Source of the DNA: Flagellimonas pacifica
Lineage (GTDB): Bacteria > Bacteroidota > Bacteroidia > Flavobacteriales > Flavobacteriaceae
DNA: 64,000 nucleotides
Direction: 5' to 3'
NCBI RefSeq assembly: GCF_900215465.1
Contig: NZ_OBEH01000002.1
Location: forward strand, 370,937-434,936
Under the pieces are notes generated by a model. It was not told where the DNA came from and ran no database searches. It was given only the letters and a program-made list of their open reading frames with translations. The position numbers and the translations under genes are program-made. How positions within the stretch are numbered: position 1 is the stretch's first letter; each line of letters opens with the position of its first letter. This document shows, one piece after another, positions 1-8,721 of this stretch.

Positions 1-357
1 AAAATTGTATGTTTTGGTCAATGTTCCATTTATTTCAGAAACATGTGGAGGGTTAAAGTCAATGACCTTTAGGTCATTTTTTGCAACTTCATGATTTACC
101 ATGCGTAACAAATCATTTTCCAATGATGTATTGTTGAGATTTAACTGCTGCAGCAACGAGTCCAAATGGCTCTCTTTTTTAGATAACAAGGCTAATTGTT
201 GAGGAACATTCCTAAATAATTGTTCCTCTTGGCTCAACCTTTGGTACTCTTTTCGTAGAATCAATGTTTTGGAAATGGCCAGCTTATAGCAAAGGAATAT
301 TGCAAGAGAAAAACCGAATAGTAACAAAGTGTTTTTATTTTTAAGGCTTTTCCACAT
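1..357 (-). CDS. PilO/GspM-like pilus assembly protein (partial)
   Basis: Partial gene; its 3' end lies beyond the window start, so 119 residues are visible from an ATG at 355-357. The protein has a short basic N-terminus, one hydrophobic segment at about residues 9-28, and then a Leu/Gln/Glu-rich stretch (about 35-95) suited to a coiled coil. This is the usual layout of the bitopic PilO/GspM proteins that pair with PilN/GspL on the inner membrane. The start overlaps the end of the PilM/N-like gene by 17 nt, so the two are co-translated members of the operon running leftward from 6112. The family call rests on topology and position rather than on sequence motifs; another small coiled-coil assembly protein is possible. 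Confidence 0.6.
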   Translation of the reverse strand, partial: MWKSLKNKNTLLLFGFSLAIFLCYKLAISKTLILRKEYQRLSQEEQLFRNVPQQLALLSKKESHLDSLLQQLNLNNTSLENDLLRMVNHEVAKNDLKVIDFNPPHVSEINGTLTKTYNF

Positions 358-1558
358 AAATCTTTATTTTAAAGATTGAACTACTTGAGTTTTTATAATC
401 ATAATCCATGGTCTCCACGGCTTTAATCCATTCAATACCTTCTAATTTTTGAATCCAATTTGAAAACTCCTCACTTTGCGTACAGGTACCCATAACCAAA
501 AAACTATTGATGTCCAGTTCAATCGGTTTTGACTCTTGTACAGGTTTTTTAAGCGGCTGGTATTGCATTTCTGTTAATAAAATGTGTTGCGGGATGCTAC
601 CTGCTATTCTATCCATGTAAAATGATGTTCTCGAATTAGAGGAAGAGAGTACGGCCTCAACTTTTTTTTCTTTTTCCGAAACACGATCTTGAATCAGGGT
701 AAGGCTTTTTCTGGTCTCATTGTCGAAAGCCAATTTTTCCTGTACGGCTTGGGTTTTGTTGAAATAAGCACTGAAGACCAAAAAATTGACTAACAATACA
801 AAAAGGACAAAAATTAAGGAAGTACGGAGTGATAGGCTAAAAATCCTATTATTCTTAAACTTAAATAGTAGGCTTTGGGTGAGATGGTCAAAATTTGTTC
901 TGTCTATCGAAGTGGGAGAGAGGAAGTTTAAAATTCCAGAAAAAGTCAATAAGGCAGAACTGTCTATATTCAATCCATTAATATTGTATGTATGGGAGGT
1001 ATTGTGAGCATCAAATTTTGTTATATGAAAACTATGGTTATCAGTATTACCCAAGGTGATTTTTTTTGTATGGGTATAGATGGTATCCTGATTTATATGC
1101 TCCAAAACCAATTCCAATGAACTTATGCCCAAAGATACCCCCACAACGTTTAGTTTCATATCCATCAATTTGGCTAGGTATTCCTCTACAACCGTATTTT
1201 TTACAATACTCACAACTTGGGATTCTTTAAGATGCGCAATTTGAAAATAAAAGTTTTCAAAGTTAAGCCCCGGGAACAATTGTTCAACTGAAGCCTTACC
1301 CTTAAGCGTAGTACTCGGTTTTCCTATTTTAGTTATAACTCCACTGGCATTGTATACCAAGCAAAGAGGGACAGAAGGCTGGACCACTTTTTGAAGCTGG
1401 GAAAGCGTACCAAATTGATGATGTTCAGAAATAATCAGTTCTTTTTGTTTGATACGAGTTTCTACAAAGTGGAATTTAATAGTACCATCACGTTCAAAGA
1501 TTTCCAGACCTTGGAATACTTTTCCTTTTTCTACGTATGTTCTTAAAGCATCTAGCAC
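341..1558 (-). CDS. PilM/PilN (GspL)-like pilus assembly protein
   Basis: 405 residues. The first ~240 residues are soluble and sit where a cytoplasmic actin-like PilM/GspL domain is expected. A single membrane segment follows at about 246-267, then a Lys/Glu-rich coiled coil (about 270-310) and a C-terminal periplasmic region ending in a compact alpha/beta stretch like PilN. In pilus machines the PilM-PilN-PilO chain links the ATPase and platform to the secretin. Here PilM and PilN appear to be one polypeptide, as in GspL of type II secretion. The gene sits directly between the secretin (its start shares position 1558 with the secretin stop) and the PilO-like gene. Motifs in the actin-like part are weak, so the assignment relies mainly on topology and operon order. 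Confidence 0.65.
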   Translation of the reverse strand: MLDALRTYVEKGKVFQGLEIFERDGTIKFHFVETRIKQKELIISEHHQFGTLSQLQKVVQPSVPLCLVYNASGVITKIGKPSTTLKGKASVEQLFPGLNFENFYFQIAHLKESQVVSIVKNTVVEEYLAKLMDMKLNVVGVSLGISSLELVLEHINQDTIYTHTKKITLGNTDNHSFHITKFDAHNTSHTYNINGLNIDSSALLTFSGILNFLSPTSIDRTNFDHLTQSLLFKFKNNRIFSLSLRTSLIFVLFVLLVNFLVFSAYFNKTQAVQEKLAFDNETRKSLTLIQDRVSEKEKKVEAVLSSSNSRTSFYMDRIAGSIPQHILLTEMQYQPLKKPVQESKPIELDINSFLVMGTCTQSEEFSNWIQKLEGIEWIKAVETMDYDYKNSSSSIFKIKIYVEKP

Positions 1559-3789
1559 TAGTAAATCACTGTAGGTTTAATGAGAATGGTCAGTTTCTGT
1601 TTAGAGTCTTCTCTCTTTCGTTTACTGAACAACCATTTAATAACAGGTATTCTGGCCAAAAAAGGAACGCCACTACCTGAATCATTTTTTACTTTTTCTT
1701 CTAACCCACCCAAAATGGCCAAGTCTTGGTTTTGCATTCTAATGATGGAGCTAAATTCCCTTGAAGTAAGTCCGGGAGGTGCATCCTCATCAATACGTTC
1801 CGAGCTAAAATCCGACTGTATGACATTGATGTCTAAGGTCACCTGTCCATTTCCTGAAACCAAAGGCTTTATGCTAACGGCCAGTTGTGCATCTATGGGT
1901 TGAAAGTTACGTATCTCAGAAGCAGTGGGTATTTGGGAACCAAAAAAGTTTTGACTAGTGACTACATAGTAGGTGGTCTCTCCAATGGAAAGGTTGGCAC
2001 GATGCCCGTTCAAAGTAGAAAGCTTGGGTGTTGATTTGATTTTGATATTACCATTGGCTTCCATTGCCTTGATTGTTGCAAAAAACTCTGGTACCACTCT
2101 ACCAATATTGAAAGACCCAAAACCATCAAAACCACCAATAATCTTGTTGACCGTTTTGGCACCAAGGGTCAAATCGGTTTCTGGAAAAATACCCCCCTTC
2201 GTTGCAACAGGTTCGTCACCAATTCCCCAGCTTATGCCTGTTTCAATCGTTGCTGATTTTCGCACTTCAATAAGCATAACTTCAATCAAGACGACCGGAA
2301 CAGGCTTGTCTATCTGTTTTATAAACTTTTTGAAACGATTAATACTGGCTGCCGGCCCGCTGACCAAAAAACTGTTGAGTTCATAATCAATTTTGATGTC
2401 TAAATCCGCAATTACATCATCAGGTAAAATATTGACTATTGCTTCTGCATTAGAGGAATAGTCACCAAATTGGTTGTTTTGGGTATTGATTCTTCTAGTT
2501 GGAGTATTGGGGTTTTGTCTAAAATTTCCTTGGTTATTACCAAAACCATTCGTTCCGTTCTGAAATCCATTTGCGCCAAGGTAATTGACTCCACCTTGAA
2601 TTGTTCTTCCTGCAGATCTTCCATAACCGGTAGATTGCATTGGATCTCCCAACAATTCCACAGAACGGTGCATCATTTGCACTATTTCCAATTTTCTAAC
2701 ACTCAATTGGTCAGCAGTACCAAAGAAATAACGATCATTTTCCTTTTTAAAGGTGAAATTTGTATTCTTTGAAGTAGGAGAGGAGGTTGAAACTGTTCTT
2801 CCTTGGTTCGGGCTATTGTTTCTGTTTTGTGGTTGACTATTTCGCTGCCCGTTTGTATTTGTATCATAAGATGGTTGAACAGTCTCACTTTCAAATATTT
2901 TTGTCAATAATTCATCATAATAAATTTGCTTTGCTTTGAATGTAATGTTACCCGCCTGAGTTAACGGCGTAGCCATGTAAACATCCAAGTCTAGATCTAG
3001 ACTTATTTCCTGAACAATGCTAGCAATAGGGATATTGTTAAAATCAACATCCAATATTCTATTAACAGTATCCAACACCTGATAATAGAAGTTTTCCCCA
3101 GAAGTACCTCTGCGCGAACGTCCAAGATTTACATCTTCATTTGTATTTATTTGGTCAAACAGATAAAATCCATCTCTTGATTTGGAGTAGATTAGATTGT
3201 TGGCCTCAGCCATATTTTTCATAGCTATGTCAAGGGGCGCATCCTTGATATAGATGGAAAGGAGGGTGTTTTCCATTCCCTTGGAATACAATAGGTTTTG
3301 TCCAGAAATATCTATGATTTTTCTAAATACTTTTCCCAAAGGGTCACCTTTTAAATCTATGGAGATTAGATTGTTCAAAGCGTCAAAGCTTGCCTGCACT
3401 TGTTTCTCTGGGATAATTTCAGGTGGTGGCTGATATTTATGGATGGAAAGAATATTTCCAGTGAAAGAAATGTCTAAATCATATTGTTTGCATAAAAAAA
3501 CCAGTAAGTCAGAAACGGTAACATTAGAGAAATTATTGACAATGTTTATTCCTTGTAAAGCAGGATCAATAGTGATATTGATCTTATGTACCTGGGAAAC
3601 TGCCAAGAGAAAATTGGACAGCGATACACTGTTTACATTAATATCTAGTTTTAAGTTTTCTGAAAGCTCAGGATTATCAACAGCCAATGCCTCCAAATTA
3701 TTCTGGATATTCTGTATTCGTGTTCCCTGGTTTTGTGAAAAAGCAAAAATGGAAAAAGATAAAAATATAAGTAATAAGTTTTTCTTCAT
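1558..3789 (-). CDS. Secretin (GspD/PilQ family)
   Basis: 743 residues with a clear signal peptide (cleavage near residue 18, after ...FSQ). An STN-type domain lies at about 45-120, N-domain repeats follow, and the C-terminal secretin core (about 480-743) begins with a VPVVLIEVMLIEV-type strand and ends with LTILIKPTVIY. Two Asn/Gln/Gly-rich low-complexity inserts (about 310-345 and 395-445) separate the N-domains from the core, a common feature of Bacteroidota surface proteins. The product should form the outer-membrane gate through which a pilus or pseudopilus substrate passes. It is followed after 1 nt of overlap by the PilM/N-like gene and preceded at 4 nt by the ATPase gene. The secretin call is secure; pilus versus type II secretion cannot be decided from it. 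Confidence 0.92.
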   Translation of the reverse strand: MKKNLLLIFLSFSIFAFSQNQGTRIQNIQNNLEALAVDNPELSENLKLDINVNSVSLSNFLLAVSQVHKINITIDPALQGINIVNNFSNVTVSDLLVFLCKQYDLDISFTGNILSIHKYQPPPEIIPEKQVQASFDALNNLISIDLKGDPLGKVFRKIIDISGQNLLYSKGMENTLLSIYIKDAPLDIAMKNMAEANNLIYSKSRDGFYLFDQINTNEDVNLGRSRRGTSGENFYYQVLDTVNRILDVDFNNIPIASIVQEISLDLDLDVYMATPLTQAGNITFKAKQIYYDELLTKIFESETVQPSYDTNTNGQRNSQPQNRNNSPNQGRTVSTSSPTSKNTNFTFKKENDRYFFGTADQLSVRKLEIVQMMHRSVELLGDPMQSTGYGRSAGRTIQGGVNYLGANGFQNGTNGFGNNQGNFRQNPNTPTRRINTQNNQFGDYSSNAEAIVNILPDDVIADLDIKIDYELNSFLVSGPAASINRFKKFIKQIDKPVPVVLIEVMLIEVRKSATIETGISWGIGDEPVATKGGIFPETDLTLGAKTVNKIIGGFDGFGSFNIGRVVPEFFATIKAMEANGNIKIKSTPKLSTLNGHRANLSIGETTYYVVTSQNFFGSQIPTASEIRNFQPIDAQLAVSIKPLVSGNGQVTLDINVIQSDFSSERIDEDAPPGLTSREFSSIIRMQNQDLAILGGLEEKVKNDSGSGVPFLARIPVIKWLFSKRKREDSKQKLTILIKPTVIY

Positions 3790-3793
3790 TTGG

Positions 3794-5212
3794 TTAATTG
3801 GTTAACAGGGGATATATTTCTTCTATAGAGGTTACGCCATTTTCCACTAGAGAAAGGGCATTGTCTTTTAAAGTCATGATCTGTTGCTCTTCTAAATATC
3901 CTTGAATGTCCAACACATTGTTCTTGATATGTGGAATCAAAGCTTTGTTTATTGAAATAATCTCATAAATGGCCTTTCTCCCATTATAGCCAGTATGGTG
4001 ACATTTTTGACATCCTACTGGAGAAAAGTGAAACTTCAAGCTTTTTGGCGAATCAAAACCTTGAGGAAACAACTCTTTTTTGATAGCATCCTTTCTTTTA
4101 CATTTAGGGCAAAGTTTTCTTACCAAACGTTGCGCAACACTTATATTCAGCGTATTTGCAATGAGAAATGGGGGTATGCCCATATCAATCAATCTTGAAA
4201 TAGTTGCCCATGCAGAATTGGTATGTATGGTAGAAAGCACCAGATGGCCGGTCAATGCAGCTCTTATGGCCATATTGGCTGTTTTAACATCTCTAATCTC
4301 ACCAACCATAATAATATCTGGATCTTGACGTAAAAATGTTCGTAGGGCACTGGCAAAGTCTAATCCTATATTTTCTTTTAGTTGCACCTGATTGATTCCT
4401 TCCAATGTATATTCTATGGGATCTTCTATGGTAAGAATATTGGTCTTAGCATCATTCAGCAATTTTAAGGTGGCGTAGAGCGTGGTGGTTTTTCCAGAAC
4501 CTGTTGGGCCGGAAATCAAAATAATTCCGTTTGGATTTTTAATTCCTTCTTTATATCTAAGAAGTTCAGAAGCATTAAAACCCAAATCCTCCAAACTAAC
4601 AGATTGCGTATCCTTATTCAAGATTCGCAGTACAATTTTTTCACCAAAAAGTGTAGGAAGGGATGAGACCCTGATATCAAATTCAGTTTCATTAAACTTC
4701 ACGGTAATTCTCCCATCTTGTGGCAATCGCTTTTCAGCAATGTCCAAATCAGCCCTTATCTTAATTTTGTTTACAATGGTGGGATATTCATTTATGGGAA
4801 CATTAAATTGCTCCACTAATTTTCCATCCAACCTAAAACGAACCCTGCATTGGGTTTCATAGGGCTCAAAATGAATATCACTACTTCCTATAGCCCTAGC
4901 GTTGATCAATATTTTTTCTAGAAAATCCGGAGTATAATGTAATTCACTGTTTTGTTTGACCTGAGCTTGCCGGTAATTTGCACTCAAAAAATCTTGAAGT
5001 AAGGAAGTGTCTAATGTTTCTAGCTTTAAGGGAAACTCCAAAACAATCTGCAGTTCGGACAGAAGGTCTTCAAGAGGAATAGTATCAGTATAAAAAGTTA
5101 TGATTCCATTATTGTTTTCTTTCGGTACAATCCTATAATGGAATGCTTGCTCAGCAGAAATATATTGCACAAGTTCAGGGGCCAATTGCAATCCTTTTTC
5201 CTTAATATGCAT
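3794..5212 (-). CDS. GspE/PilB-family secretion or pilus assembly ATPase
   Basis: 472 residues. Walker A GPTGSGKTTT is at about 235-244, the Asp box and Walker B (DPDIIMVGEIRD) at about 297-308, and a His box (TGHLVLSTIHTN) follows. A tetracysteine zinc motif (CPxC ... GCQKC) sits near residues 370-405, typical of GspE/PilB and absent from PilT retraction ATPases. The N-terminal N1-like domain is short. The protein hydrolyses ATP on the cytoplasmic face to power pseudopilus assembly together with GspF, which is encoded 30 kb away at 35746-36882. The start overlaps the peptidase gene by 11 nt. No retraction ATPase gene is visible in the window, which favours a pseudopilus or secretion role over twitching pili. 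Confidence 0.93.
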   Translation of the reverse strand: MHIKEKGLQLAPELVQYISAEQAFHYRIVPKENNNGIITFYTDTIPLEDLLSELQIVLEFPLKLETLDTSLLQDFLSANYRQAQVKQNSELHYTPDFLEKILINARAIGSSDIHFEPYETQCRVRFRLDGKLVEQFNVPINEYPTIVNKIKIRADLDIAEKRLPQDGRITVKFNETEFDIRVSSLPTLFGEKIVLRILNKDTQSVSLEDLGFNASELLRYKEGIKNPNGIILISGPTGSGKTTTLYATLKLLNDAKTNILTIEDPIEYTLEGINQVQLKENIGLDFASALRTFLRQDPDIIMVGEIRDVKTANMAIRAALTGHLVLSTIHTNSAWATISRLIDMGIPPFLIANTLNISVAQRLVRKLCPKCKRKDAIKKELFPQGFDSPKSLKFHFSPVGCQKCHHTGYNGRKAIYEIISINKALIPHIKNNVLDIQGYLEEQQIMTLKDNALSLVENGVTSIEEIYPLLTN

Positions 5213-5690
5213 ATAGTAGGGGAAATTTAAAGATTAGAACATAAAAGAACATTAAAATCAGAAAAGAACCCATAAATCCGGCCAAAGGAACTGTCTTTAA
5301 CTGTCGTTTTTTTTTAAGTATTAAAAACACAAATAGTGAAAACAAAATAGCATTTGAAAAGAGGATGATAAACGTAAGCGTTGGAAAGCCCAAAGCAAAT
5401 CCATAGAAAAACAGAATATCCCCTAGCCCCAAGCTATGGTTCAAAAATTTCTTTTTGGCCACTATACGGGTAAACAGATAAAGGATGCATATAATCATGG
5501 AAACAAGTAGCGCATTTAAGGAAATGTGATTTAGAAACACCCATGAATCTGAACTGTTCAAGAAATGAAGATATCCTAAAAGTAACATTACTAACGGGAA
5601 CAGCCACCAATACACTTTCCGCTCTTTAAAATCCTGAACGCTAATACAACCTATACATGCCATGGTCAAAACTGTTAGTGTGGTGGTCAA
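5202..5690 (-). CDS. Short A24-family prepilin peptidase
   Basis: 162 residues, almost wholly membrane-embedded, with about five to six hydrophobic helices. The two catalytic Asp positions of the A24 aspartic peptidases are visible: D20 in the DFKERKV context and D91 in GLGD. The N-terminal zinc/methyltransferase region of GspO/PilD is missing, so the protein resembles the short CpaA/TadV type. It should cleave class III leader peptides of the pilin-like proteins encoded at 5687-6112 and 33701-35746. It overlaps the pseudopilin stop by 4 nt and the ATPase start by 11 nt. The family call is good; the absence of the methylation domain suggests pilins are cleaved without N-methylation unless another enzyme acts. 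Confidence 0.8.
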   Translation of the reverse strand: MTTTLTVLTMACIGCISVQDFKERKVYWWLFPLVMLLLGYLHFLNSSDSWVFLNHISLNALLVSMIICILYLFTRIVAKKKFLNHSLGLGDILFFYGFALGFPTLTFIILFSNAILFSLFVFLILKKKRQLKTVPLAGFMGSFLILMFFYVLIFKFPLLYAY

Positions 5691-6112
5691 TCCTTTACAA
5701 TTTGTTTGGGATTCCCATTTTCATCAACTTCCCATACATTAAATACCCCATCTCCATCAAAATCGGTAATTGCTTCAGCTCTAGCCTTAAAGGTAGCGTT
5801 ATCCGCACTGAGAATTTCATAAACATAGTTGGCAGTTCCATTTTCTTTAACTGTTCTTGGTGGCTCAAAATCCAGCTCTCCCATGATATTGGAATATTTG
5901 CTGTGCATATAACGATAAGTGGTCTGGGCGTTATAAATGGCTTTTAATTGCACTTGGGCTTCAACACTCTTGGCCTTTGAAATTAAAGGCATAAGATTTG
6001 GCAGTGCCAACAAGAGCAATATGCCTATTATAGCAAGTACTATGAGGGTTTCCTGTAGGTTTATGGCCGAAATCTTGTTTTTTTGAAATGAAAGGACTTT
6101 TGATTTTTTCAT
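5687..6112 (-). CDS. Major pseudopilin (GspG/PilA-like)
   Basis: 141 residues. A 16-residue basic leader ending KISA is followed by INLQE and a strongly hydrophobic helix to about residue 39 (ILLLLALPNLMPLI). Glu at +5 matches class III signal peptides, but the -1 residue is Ala rather than the usual Gly. The C-terminal part contains FDGDGVFNVWEVDENGNP, an acidic loop reminiscent of the calcium site of GspG pseudopilins. It is the first gene of the leftward operon, with a strong promoter just upstream (6131-6159). It is probably the main subunit of the fibre assembled by this machine. Confidence 0.82.
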   Translation of the reverse strand: MKKSKVLSFQKNKISAINLQETLIVLAIIGILLLLALPNLMPLISKAKSVEAQVQLKAIYNAQTTYRYMHSKYSNIMGELDFEPPRTVKENGTANYVYEILSADNATFKARAEAITDFDGDGVFNVWEVDENGNPKQIVKD

Positions 6113-6130
6113 ATAAATAACTATTCCAAC

Positions 6131-6159
6131 ATTATAATTTCACATAGTAGGATTGTCAA
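6131..6159 (-). promoter_or_regulatory. Promoter of the leftward pilus/secretion operon
   Basis: On the minus strand TTGACA (6159-6154) is separated by exactly 17 nt from TATAAT (6136-6131), a perfect general sigma-70 consensus. The same stretch can be read as a flavobacterial -33/-7 pair with one mismatch (TAATGTTG for TAnnTTTG). The predicted start of transcription is near 6124, only about 12 nt before the ATG at 6112, so the mRNA would be nearly leaderless. Confidence 0.55.
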
Positions 6160-6304
6160 GAATCTCATCTTATTTTAAATGTAGCTTTTTTCTTGTAACC
6201 TGATATAGAATTTTCAATAAATATTTTAGGATTAAGAATGATGTCTGGATATTGAAAGGATGTTGAGGGATTAAGTTTTTGGTTTTCAATAGTTTGATGA
6301 AGAG

Positions 6305-6334
6305 TTTTTATTTTCAATTAATTGAAAATAAAAA
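6305..6334. repeat. Perfect 30-bp palindrome
   Basis: The left arm TTTTTATTTTCAATT (6305-6319) is followed without a spacer by its exact reverse complement (6320-6334). Being AT-rich with no loop it is a poor RNA hairpin, so a dimeric protein-binding site or recombination site is as likely as a terminator. Confidence 0.8.
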
Positions 6335-6517
6335 TAGTGTTAAAAATTGTAAGGGTAGTTTAAAAAAGTAGTAATTTTCTTACCAATAAATACTAACCCA
6401 TATAGTTCCATTGAAATGGTATTCATCTCTTGTTTAAAAGAATTTCACCGTCTAATTTCCATAAATACTCTCCACCAAAACTATACTTACAGATTTAGAT
6501 CAGGGTAATCTATAACT

Positions 6518-6534
6518 ATGGGTTTATGACCCAT
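6518..6534. repeat. Hairpin ATGGGT-TTATG-ACCCAT
   Basis: A six-base-pair stem with a TTATG loop, about 135 bp before cassette 1. Its GT-TTATG-AC centre resembles the GT-TTATA-AC hairpins found at the ends of both cassettes (18136, 18248, 30486), but the rest of the stem differs, so membership of the same family is tentative. Confidence 0.4.
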
Positions 6535-6668
6535 TGGAAAAACTAAAAATCATATATACAATTTCTCCATCAGGCTATGTTCTTAATAAATCCAGATAAA
6601 TAATTTTCTATAATAACTATAGATATAATAGATTAATGTAAAATCAATTCAAAACAAATAATAATACG

Positions 6669-7778
6669 ATGAAAAGAAAAACACTCATCTTGTTTCTTAT
6701 GATTCCAATGATAACCATAGGACAGACCAATAATTTCCCCACCAATGGAAATGCCACTATCAACGATGGAGATTTAATTCAAACTGGGACTTCAAATGAT
6801 ATGTTCACTCAAGGGGCTTTAAAATTAAAGAACTATCTATTGTTCGATAGTGATGGAGATTTTACAGGAAACAATTATTATACAATACAGGATGACCCCT
6901 CTGGAAATTATTTAAGACTTGGATATGGATTTGCTAGTGATATGGTAATTAACTCATCAGGAAACATTGGAATAGGCACTACAACTCCGGGGGCAAAGTT
7001 GGACATAAATGAGAATTTCACCTTTTTGAGAGGAACTGAAAAGTTGTATTGGGGTTCAAAGCATGTTGGGAGTACTGATCATAGAAATTATTTAGCCCCT
7101 CGTTTAGCAGATAATTCAGGATGGGATTGGAGCCAAGAATTTGGATATCACGCATACAACAGGTCATGGTACTTTAGTGGTAATCTTGGAATAGGCACAT
7201 CCAATCCTTCTGCATTTTTTGAGGTACGTAAATCCATCAACAATTCTTGGACTGCAAAAATTTATAACGGTGGAGGAGATGGACAAGGGCTATTGGTACA
7301 AAGCGGTTATGGCGGATCACAATCCACAAATAATCCAACAATACTCAGGTTGGAAGATGGTGGTGGTAATGTTAGGATGAAGGTGCAGAGTAATGGAAAA
7401 GTTGGTATAGGGACCGAATCCCCGGATTCCAAACTCACTGTAAAAGGCAAAATCCATGCCGAAGAGGTAAAGGTGGACCTCTCCGTTCCCGGACCGGATT
7501 ATGTTTTTAAGGAGGATTATGACCTCAAATCCCTGGAAGAAGTCCAAAACTATATCAAGGCACATGGGCACCTGCCTAATATCCCTTCGGCCAAAGAAAT
7601 GGAAGCTAACGGAATTCAATTGGGAGAGATGGACATGAAGCTCTTGGAAAAGATTGAGGAGTTAACTCTTTATACGTTGGAGCAGGAAAAAAAGCTTATA
7701 CGACAACAACAGCAATTAGAGGAGTTGAATGCTCTTAAAAAAAGGATAGAAAAGATTGAAAAACTTTTAAAACAATAA
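6669..7778 (+). CDS. Secreted tail-fibre-like protein 1, cassette 1
   Basis: 369 residues with a signal peptide (cleavage after ...TIGQ, about residue 19). The body carries spaced GNxGIGT-x2-P repeats typical of trimeric beta-rich fibre proteins, and a ~50-residue block (YWGSKH ... NRSWYF) shared with the third fibre protein. The C-terminal ~110 residues hold the common module of this locus: KLTVKGKIHAEEVKVDLS, DYVFKEDY, GHLPNIPSAKE, LGEM, then KIEELTLYTLEQEKK leading into a coiled coil. Such proteins are usually annotated as tail fibre domain or cell wall anchor proteins in Bacteroidota. It is the first gene of a six-gene run with 1-11 nt spacing. Probable role: surface-exposed trimeric fibre; the receptor or partner is unknown. 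Confidence 0.78.
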   Translation: MKRKTLILFLMIPMITIGQTNNFPTNGNATINDGDLIQTGTSNDMFTQGALKLKNYLLFDSDGDFTGNNYYTIQDDPSGNYLRLGYGFASDMVINSSGNIGIGTTTPGAKLDINENFTFLRGTEKLYWGSKHVGSTDHRNYLAPRLADNSGWDWSQEFGYHAYNRSWYFSGNLGIGTSNPSAFFEVRKSINNSWTAKIYNGGGDGQGLLVQSGYGGSQSTNNPTILRLEDGGGNVRMKVQSNGKVGIGTESPDSKLTVKGKIHAEEVKVDLSVPGPDYVFKEDYDLKSLEEVQNYIKAHGHLPNIPSAKEMEANGIQLGEMDMKLLEKIEELTLYTLEQEKKLIRQQQQLEELNALKKRIEKIEKLLKQ

Positions 7779-7780
7779 TA

Positions 7781-8710
7781 ATGAACGGATTAAAATTGTT
7801 AACATGTACGGCCTTACTGTCATTTATATTCTCTAATGCCCAGGTTTCTTCTTCTTCATCAGGGCGGGTAAATAATATTACTACAGATTTTTCTTTTGCC
7901 ATTGATGATGGACAATATAATAGGCCCTTACTCAGGACTGGGTGGTTGTCCGGTATTGGAGATTACTTGTACTTAAAACATGGTGGTGCAAACACCGATA
8001 CGTATACCTATGGTTTGAGAATTAGTGATGGATATGGTTTAGACTTCGGAAGCAATAATTTTGCCACTTCATTTTTAAAAGTAAAAATTAATGGCAATGT
8101 TGGAATAGGCACAAATGCCCCCATGACTAAACTTCATGTTTTAGATCAGGGAAGTGGAGGGACAGCTTCGGGAACAACTCCCACCAATGGAATAGTGATG
8201 GGGGGTAGTGGAACAGGTGGCGTCCTCAATATGGGAATTAATGCTTCAGGTCTTTTCTATTCATGGATACAATCGAGGCACAAAGCATCAGCCAATTTTT
8301 ATAACCTGGCCCTCAATCCCCATGGTGGTAAAGTCGGAATTGGCACTACAAACCCAGATTCCAAACTCACTGTAAAAGGCAAAATCCATGCCGAAGAGGT
8401 AAAGGTGGACCTCTCCGTTCCCGGACCGGATTATGTTTTTAAAGAGGATTATAACCTTAGATCATTGGAGGAAGTCCAAAACTATATTAAAGAATTTGGG
8501 CACCTGCCTAATATCCCTTCGGCCAAAGAAATGGAAGCTAACGGAATTCAATTGGGAGAGATGAACATGAAACTGTTGGAGAAGATAGAGGAGTTGACGC
8601 TTTATACGTTGGAGCAGGAAAAGAAAATCGAACAATTAGAAAGGGAGGTAGAGAAAAACAAAAATCAAGATTTACGCATATCGAAGCTTGAAAAGTTATT
8701 AATCAATTAA
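7781..8710 (+). CDS. Secreted tail-fibre-like protein 2, cassette 1
   Basis: 309 residues with a signal peptide ending ...SNAQ (about residue 21). The variable body contains GNVGIGT and KVGIGT repeat motifs and a Gly/Ser/Thr-rich loop (GSGGTASGTTPTNG). The C-terminal module is the HAEEVKVDLS subtype, nearly the same as in the preceding gene; an 86-nt run is identical between the two (7425-7510 and 8357-8442), which points to recent duplication or gene conversion. It ends in a Lys/Glu-rich coiled coil. It starts 2 nt after the previous stop. Probably a subunit of the same class of surface fibre as its neighbours, possibly forming mixed trimers through the shared C-terminus. Confidence 0.76.
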   Translation: MNGLKLLTCTALLSFIFSNAQVSSSSSGRVNNITTDFSFAIDDGQYNRPLLRTGWLSGIGDYLYLKHGGANTDTYTYGLRISDGYGLDFGSNNFATSFLKVKINGNVGIGTNAPMTKLHVLDQGSGGTASGTTPTNGIVMGGSGTGGVLNMGINASGLFYSWIQSRHKASANFYNLALNPHGGKVGIGTTNPDSKLTVKGKIHAEEVKVDLSVPGPDYVFKEDYNLRSLEEVQNYIKEFGHLPNIPSAKEMEANGIQLGEMNMKLLEKIEELTLYTLEQEKKIEQLEREVEKNKNQDLRISKLEKLLIN

Positions 8711-8721
8711 ATAGAAAATTA

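Larger units (their letters stand above)
6113..6668. other. 556-bp intergenic region between pilus operon and cassette 1
   Basis: No gene is supported here. The stretch is very AT-rich. It holds the divergent operon promoter (6131-6159), a perfect 30-bp palindrome (6305-6334) and a hairpin with stem ATGGGT and loop TTATG (6518-6534). No clear TAnnTTTG promoter was found before the first fibre gene; a TATAAT at about 6609 is the nearest candidate. Confidence 0.6.

Noticed and set aside
2436..2894. Alternative-frame minus-strand open frames within the secretin gene
   Set aside because: They coincide with the Asn/Gln/Gly-rich inserts of the secretin and have no independent features.
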